From Dehalococcoidia bacterium (GTDB lineage: Bacteria > Chloroflexota > Dehalococcoidia > SAR202 > UBA11138): a stretch of 9,746 nucleotides of DNA. The number at the start of each line of letters is the position of its first letter. Position 1 is the first letter of the stretch. Shown here one piece after another: positions 6,172-9,746 of the stretch. The stretch is taken from assembly GCA_012270625.1 (NCBI GenBank), contig JAAXHZ010000323.1, positions 1-9,746 of the forward strand, read 5' to 3'. Position numbers and translations under genes: made by a program. Below the pieces are notes generated by a model. It searched no databases, was not told the DNA's origin, and saw only the letters and a list, made by a program, of their open reading frames with translations.

Positions 6172-6548
6172 TCTTCTCTGTTTCCTATCGAGTTCCTGAC
6201 AATAGTCGTGAGAATCGCGACAAGTTGGTTGGACTCATCTAGCAGGCCACTCAAGCGCGTTTGGTCGACGATCTCTGCCGCCACCAAGAGCCTGAGCCAA
6301 TAGTGCGTCTCACGCGCTTCTTTGCAGGCTATCGACATTTTGCTCACAAAGTCTGCCCGACTCTGTCCAGCCTGGCCTTCCTCTACGTTTGCTCCTATCG
6401 AAGTGCCCGATCTCAAGAGTTGATTGGCCAATACTCGGCTCACTCCGGGGGTTCGATCCAAATGCTGACATAGTTTGACAATCCGTCGCGCAAACTCAAA
6501 GGTGCGTTCTTGCAGATCAACCTTCGTATGGCGACTTTCACTATTCAT
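6168..6548 (-). CDS. Four-helix-bundle protein (23S rRNA intervening-sequence / Avd-like family)
   Basis: 126 residues, the normal length for this family (S23-type proteins; related to the Avd accessory protein of diversity-generating retroelements). Signature segments: DLQERTFEFARRIVKLCQHL (helix 1), NQLLRSGTSIGANVEEGQAG (helix 2 and turn), SRADFVSKMSIACKEARETH followed by YWLRLL (helix 3), and the C-terminal helix LLDESNQLVAILTTIVR. No catalytic residues are known for the family; members form basic oligomeric bundles thought to bind nucleic acid. The ATG lies 6 nt after the carB stop, inside the flanking repeat, with only a weak AGAAA-like ribosome site. The stop overlaps the aminotransferase GTG. 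No reverse transcriptase or variable repeat is visible nearby, so it is not part of a retroelement within this window. Confidence 0.95.
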   Translation of the reverse strand: MNSESRHTKVDLQERTFEFARRIVKLCQHLDRTPGVSRVLANQLLRSGTSIGANVEEGQAGQSRADFVSKMSIACKEARETHYWLRLLVAAEIVDQTRLSGLLDESNQLVAILTTIVRNSIGNREE

Positions 6549-6570
6549 AATTTCTCATTCGCTATTCCTG
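6537..6570 (+). repeat. Upstream inverted repeat of the four-helix-bundle element, 7-bp ATTC-type units
   Basis: The plus strand reads TTCACT and then successive units close to ATTCNNN (ATTCATA, ATTTCTC, ATTCGCT, ATTCCTG). It mirrors the minus-strand reading of 6081-6118 in the same register. It contains the four-helix-bundle start codon and the carB stop codon, and encodes the last CarB residues (RNSE). CCTG and CAGG at 6567-6578 also form a small stem at its outer edge. Confidence 0.6.
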
Positions 6571-9500
6571 TATTCAGGCAGCGGCTTAATGCTGTACTCG
6601 GAGCCTGAGCCGGCCATGCTCTCGACAGCCGCCCGCGCAGTGTCGAGCGACGTGAAGCAGGGTATTCGCGCCTCGGTCGCGGCGCGACGAATAGCGAAGC
6701 CGTCCTGAAGCACTTCGCGGTCACCCGTGACCGTGTTGACCACCGCCTGTACAGTGCCGTCCTCGATGACATCTACCACGTTGGGGTGTCCAACTGACAG
6801 CCGCTTCGGAATCGGGATCACCGGAAGTCCCAGACCTGAGATCATGGCCGCGGTGCCATCGGTGGCATACATCGTGCATCCGGCGGCGTTGAGATCGCGC
6901 GTCATCTGGACGGACTCCGCCTTGTCGCGGTCGGCGATACTCAGCAGCACCGAATCGCCGGGCCGCACCGCCAGACCGGCCGCCATGAGCGCCTTGGCTA
7001 CGGCGGGCGTGAACTCAGTGTCGATTCCCATAACCTCGCCGGTGGACTTCATCTCAGGCCCCAGGTAGGTGTCCACGCCGGTCAGCTTGGACATGGAGAA
7101 GACAGGCGCCTTTACCGCGACCAGCTTCTGGCGCTTCCAGAGGCCGCCATCGTATCCCTGCTCCTTGAGGGTGCGTCCGAGCATGGCGTTGACCGCCAGC
7201 TTGACCATCGGGACACCTGTTACCTTCGAGATGAACGGGATGGTGCGGCTCGAACGGGGGTTCACCTCGATTACGTAGATCTCGGTGTCGCTGCCGTCGC
7301 CGCTGTTCGCCGCGACTGACGGACTCCGGTATGGTGAGCCGCCGCCCACGACGACGTACTGTATGTTCATCAGTCCGCGCACTTCGAGCGCGCGGCCAAT
7401 CCTGGTCGTGTAGTCAACTATCGTGTTGACCTCGTCCTCGCTCAGCGTGAGACCCGGATAGATAGCCATCGAGTCGCCACTGTGAACCCCGGCGCGCTCG
7501 ACATGCTCCATGATGCCGGGGATCAGCACGGTCTCGCCGTCGCACACGGCGTCGATCTCGACCTCGCGGCCCTCGTAGTACTTGTCGATGAGCACACGCC
7601 TGCCGGAGCCCGCTTCTAGCGCGACTGTCATGTAGCGCACCAGCTCAGAGGCGTTCTGGACTATCTCCATCGCGCGTCCGCCGAGCACGTAGCTTGGTCT
7701 GACGAGCACCGGGTAGCCGATCTCCTGCGCGACTGTCAGCGCCTGCTCCATGTCCATCACCGCCGCGCCCGGCGGGTTCGGTATCCCGACCATCGCGAGG
7801 AACTCCTCGAACAGGTGACGATCTGAAGCGGTGTCAATCGACTGCGCCGTCGAGCCGAGAATCGGGAGCTGCGCCCTGTCCAGCGACTGCGACAGGTTTA
7901 TCGCGGTCTGGCCTCCGAACTGCACCATCGACGGCGGGATAACCGCGTCGCCGTTATCAGTGGCCACTGCCTCGTTCTCCAGGATGTCCCTCACCGACTC
8001 CTCGTCGAGAGGCTCGAAGTAGAGCCTGTCGCTGGTGTCGAAGTCCGTGGACACCGTCTCCGGGTTGGAGTTGGCCATGACGCTCTGGATGCCCTCTGCC
8101 TGGAGTGCCCACGCCGCATGGACCGAGCAGTAGTCGAACTCGATTCCCTGTCCAATGCGGATCGGCCCGCTGCCCAGCACCAGCGCCTTGGAGACCGGCG
8201 ACGGCAGCGCCTCGTTCTCTTGCTCATAGGTGCTGTAGAAGTATGGCGTGTGTGCCTCGAACTCCGCGGCGCAGGTATCGACCATCTTGTACACCGGCCG
8301 TATGTCCCACTCGTGGCGATGCGCGCGCACCTGCTCCGCGGTGCGGTCGGTCAGCACCGCGATCTTCTCGTCACCGAAGCCAAGCCTCTTTGCCATCCAC
8401 AGCAGCTCCGGCGTTACTGTCTCGTCCAGCAGCCGCAGCTCCATCTCGGCGATCCGGTTGAACGCCCTCGTGAACCACGGGTCAATGCCAGTCGCGCGGG
8501 ACAGCTCCTCGGGGGTCTTGCCCCTGCGGAGCGCGGCCATGAGCGCCCAGAGTCTCTCGTCGTTCGGATCGATCGGCAGGTGGGTGAGCGGGTCGTTGTC
8601 GCTGTTCCATCCGGCGTCCTCCCACAGGATCGACCGGTTGGTGATCTCCAGCGATCTGACAGCCTTCTGGAACGCCGCCTCGAACGATCGGTCGATGGCC
8701 ATGACCTCGCCCGTCGCCTTCATCTGCGTGCCGATTACGCGATCCCCGCGCGGGAACTTGTCGAATGGCCAGCGGGGAATCTTCACCACGCAGTAGTCGA
8801 GCGCAGGCTCGAACGCGGCGAGCGTCTGCTGTGTCACGGCGTTTGGAATCTCATCCAGCCGTTTGCCTACCGCAATCTTAGCGGCGACCCGAGCGATCGG
8901 GTATCCCGTGGCCTTCGACGCCAGGGCGGAGCTGCGGCTGACGCGCGGGTTCACCTCGATTATGTAGTAGCTGTCTTCAGCCCGGCCACCGCCTGGCAGC
9001 GTCTCGGCGACCACGTCTCCGGGTTCGAGCGCCATCTGTATGTTGCAGCCGCCTTCGATTCCCAGCGCGCGGATGATCTTGAGACTTGCCGACCTCAGAA
9101 GCTGGTACTCCTTGTCAGTGAGCGTCTGACTCGGCGCGACCACGATGCTGTCGCCGGTATGCACGCCCATCGGGTCTATGTTCTCCATGTTGCAGATGGT
9201 GATACAGTTGTCCGCGCCGTCGCGCATCACCTCGTACTCGATCTCCTTCCAGCCGACAAGCGACTTTTCGACCAGCACCTGGCTGATCGGACTCGCTGCC
9301 AACCCGCTCCTGACGATCTGATCGAACTCATCGACCGTGTTGGCGATGCCGCCTCCTGTGCCGCCCAGTGTGTACGCGGGCCGTATGACGAGCGGCAGGC
9401 CGATATCGTCCATGATCCGATAGGCGTCTTCGAGTGACTCCGCTACCTCAGAGGGCGGCACAGGCTCCCCAATGCTCACGAGGAGGTCCCTGAACAGCTC

Positions 9501-9746
9501 GCGGTCCTCGGCGTTGCGTATCGTATCGAGCGGAGTGCCGAGCAGCCTCACGTCGTACCTGTCCAGGATGCCCGCGTCGGCCAGCTCGACCGCCAGGTTG
9601 AGTCCAGTCTGTCCGCCGAGCGTGGGCAGCACGCCGTCGGGTCGTTCTTGGGCGATGATGCGCTCCAGCACCTCTACGGTCAGCGGCTCTATGTAAACGA
9701 TGTCAGCGATGTCCTCGTCCGTCATGATCGTCGCCGGGTTGGAGTT
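6555..9746 (-). CDS. carB: Carbamoyl-phosphate synthase large subunit, 5' end beyond the window
   Basis: Makes carbamoyl phosphate from bicarbonate, ATP and ammonia channelled from the CarA glutaminase, for pyrimidine and arginine synthesis. The frame stays open to the right edge, where it reads [20 protein letters not shown]; the ATG at 9725 is internal. About 47 N-terminal residues are missing compared with E. coli CarB; 1063 are present. In order: first ATP-grasp half ([27 protein letters not shown]), oligomerisation region, second half starting [17 protein letters not shown], second ATP-grasp ([32 protein letters not shown]), and the C-terminal MGS-like allosteric domain ([27 protein letters not shown]). 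Both ATP-grasp halves have extra loop residues before the IEVNPR strand. The final residues and stop codon come from the adjacent repeat. carA presumably lies upstream, outside the window. Confidence 0.98.
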   Translation of the reverse strand, partial: NSNPATIMTDEDIADIVYIEPLTVEVLERIIAQERPDGVLPTLGGQTGLNLAVELADAGILDRYDVRLLGTPLDTIRNAEDRELFRDLLVSIGEPVPPSEVAESLEDAYRIMDDIGLPLVIRPAYTLGGTGGGIANTVDEFDQIVRSGLAASPISQVLVEKSLVGWKEIEYEVMRDGADNCITICNMENIDPMGVHTGDSIVVAPSQTLTDKEYQLLRSASLKIIRALGIEGGCNIQMALEPGDVVAETLPGGGRAEDSYYIIEVNPRVSRSSALASKATGYPIARVAAKIAVGKRLDEIPNAVTQQTLAAFEPALDYCVVKIPRWPFDKFPRGDRVIGTQMKATGEVMAIDRSFEAAFQKAVRSLEITNRSILWEDAGWNSDNDPLTHLPIDPNDERLWALMAALRRGKTPEELSRATGIDPWFTRAFNRIAEMELRLLDETVTPELLWMAKRLGFGDEKIAVLTDRTAEQVRAHRHEWDIRPVYKMVDTCAAEFEAHTPYFYSTYEQENEALPSPVSKALVLGSGPIRIGQGIEFDYCSVHAAWALQAEGIQSVMANSNPETVSTDFDTSDRLYFEPLDEESVRDILENEAVATDNGDAVIPPSMVQFGGQTAINLSQSLDRAQLPILGSTAQSIDTASDRHLFEEFLAMVGIPNPPGAAVMDMEQALTVAQEIGYPVLVRPSYVLGGRAMEIVQNASELVRYMTVALEAGSGRRVLIDKYYEGREVEIDAVCDGETVLIPGIMEHVERAGVHSGDSMAIYPGLTLSEDEVNTIVDYTTRIGRALEVRGLMNIQYVVVGGGSPYRSPSVAANSGDGSDTEIYVIEVNPRSSRTIPFISKVTGVPMVKLAVNAMLGRTLKEQGYDGGLWKRQKLVAVKAPVFSMSKLTGVDTYLGPEMKSTGEVMGIDTEFTPAVAKALMAAGLAVRPGDSVLLSIADRDKAESVQMTRDLNAAGCTMYATDGTAAMISGLGLPVIPIPKRLSVGHPNVVDVIEDGTVQAVVNTVTGDREVLQDGFAIRRAATEARIPCFTSLDTARAAVESMAGSGSEYSIKPLPEYRNSE

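Larger units (their letters stand above)
6081..6578 (-). mobile_element. Putative intervening-sequence-like element carrying a four-helix-bundle gene
   Basis: About 0.5 kb between imperfect inverted repeats (6081-6118 and 6537-6570), holding a single gene of the 23S-rRNA-intervening-sequence protein family. Size, gene content and inverted ends match what is described for intervening sequences in bacterial 23S rRNA (for example in Coxiella), but this copy lies between protein genes. The repeats provide the CarB stop codon on one side and the N-terminal extension of the aminotransferase on the other. Both ends carry the pentamer TCAGG (6077-6081 and 6574-6578), which could be a target duplication or chance. 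There is no transposase. Exact borders are uncertain because some of 6567-6578 may be native carB. Confidence 0.5.

Noticed and set aside
6168..6548. Diversity-generating retroelement, suggested by the Avd-like protein
   Set aside because: No reverse transcriptase and no template/variable repeat pair are visible within the window; the family also occurs alone.
8118..9437. A 439-codon open frame on the plus strand, antisense to carB
   Set aside because: It lies wholly opposite well-conserved carB, has no recognisable domain, and long antisense frames are expected opposite GC-rich genes.
1..9746. CRISPR arrays, tRNA or rRNA genes
   Set aside because: No regularly spaced direct repeats, and I recognised no tRNA- or rRNA-like sequence on either strand.

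Overview
The window is bacterial, moderately GC-rich and densely packed, with ATG, GTG and TTG starts and several stop/start overlaps. Gene content and the style of the CarB and dihydroorotase proteins suggest an uncultured Chloroflexota-like bacterium (Dehalococcoidia or SAR202 type). That is an impression from protein style, not a demonstrated placement. Housekeeping pyrimidine and amino-acid metabolism genes are mixed with small accessory genes and gene relics.

Left block, plus strand (about 1-2420): a Nudix hydrolase with a hairpin near its 5' end, dihydroorotase (pyrC), a DUF4258 protein and a DUF2283 protein. Each gene overlaps the next by a stop/start tetranucleotide (ATGA, TTGA, ATGA), so the four look like one translationally coupled operon. 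The last two are small, AT-richer and toxin-antitoxin-like in size and layout. Behind them lies a ten-codon stump of a PIN-domain gene. Middle block, minus strand (2442-4242): a divergent RidA/YjgF-like protein, a classical short-chain dehydrogenase and a small unrecognised protein, probably co-transcribed. The gap at 4243-4908 holds only a frameshifted remnant of a DUF262 gene and no intact gene.

Right block, minus strand (4909-9746): carB, the carbamoyl-phosphate synthase large subunit, whose 5' end lies beyond the right edge; a 23S-intervening-sequence-type four-helix-bundle protein; and a fold-type I PLP aminotransferase. The three are almost contiguous (6-nt gap, then a GTGA overlap).

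The most interesting feature is at the carB/aminotransferase junction. The four-helix-bundle gene sits inside a roughly 0.5-kb segment bounded by imperfect inverted repeats made of 7-bp ATTC-type units. These repeats encode the last residues and stop codon of CarB and a Ser/His-rich N-terminal extension of the aminotransferase. The segment therefore looks like a small mobile or parasitic element lodged in an operon, supplying a stop codon upstream and a start codon downstream.

CarB and PyrC both belong to de novo pyrimidine synthesis (steps 1 and 3) but lie about 4.7 kb apart on opposite strands, with unrelated genes and relics between them.
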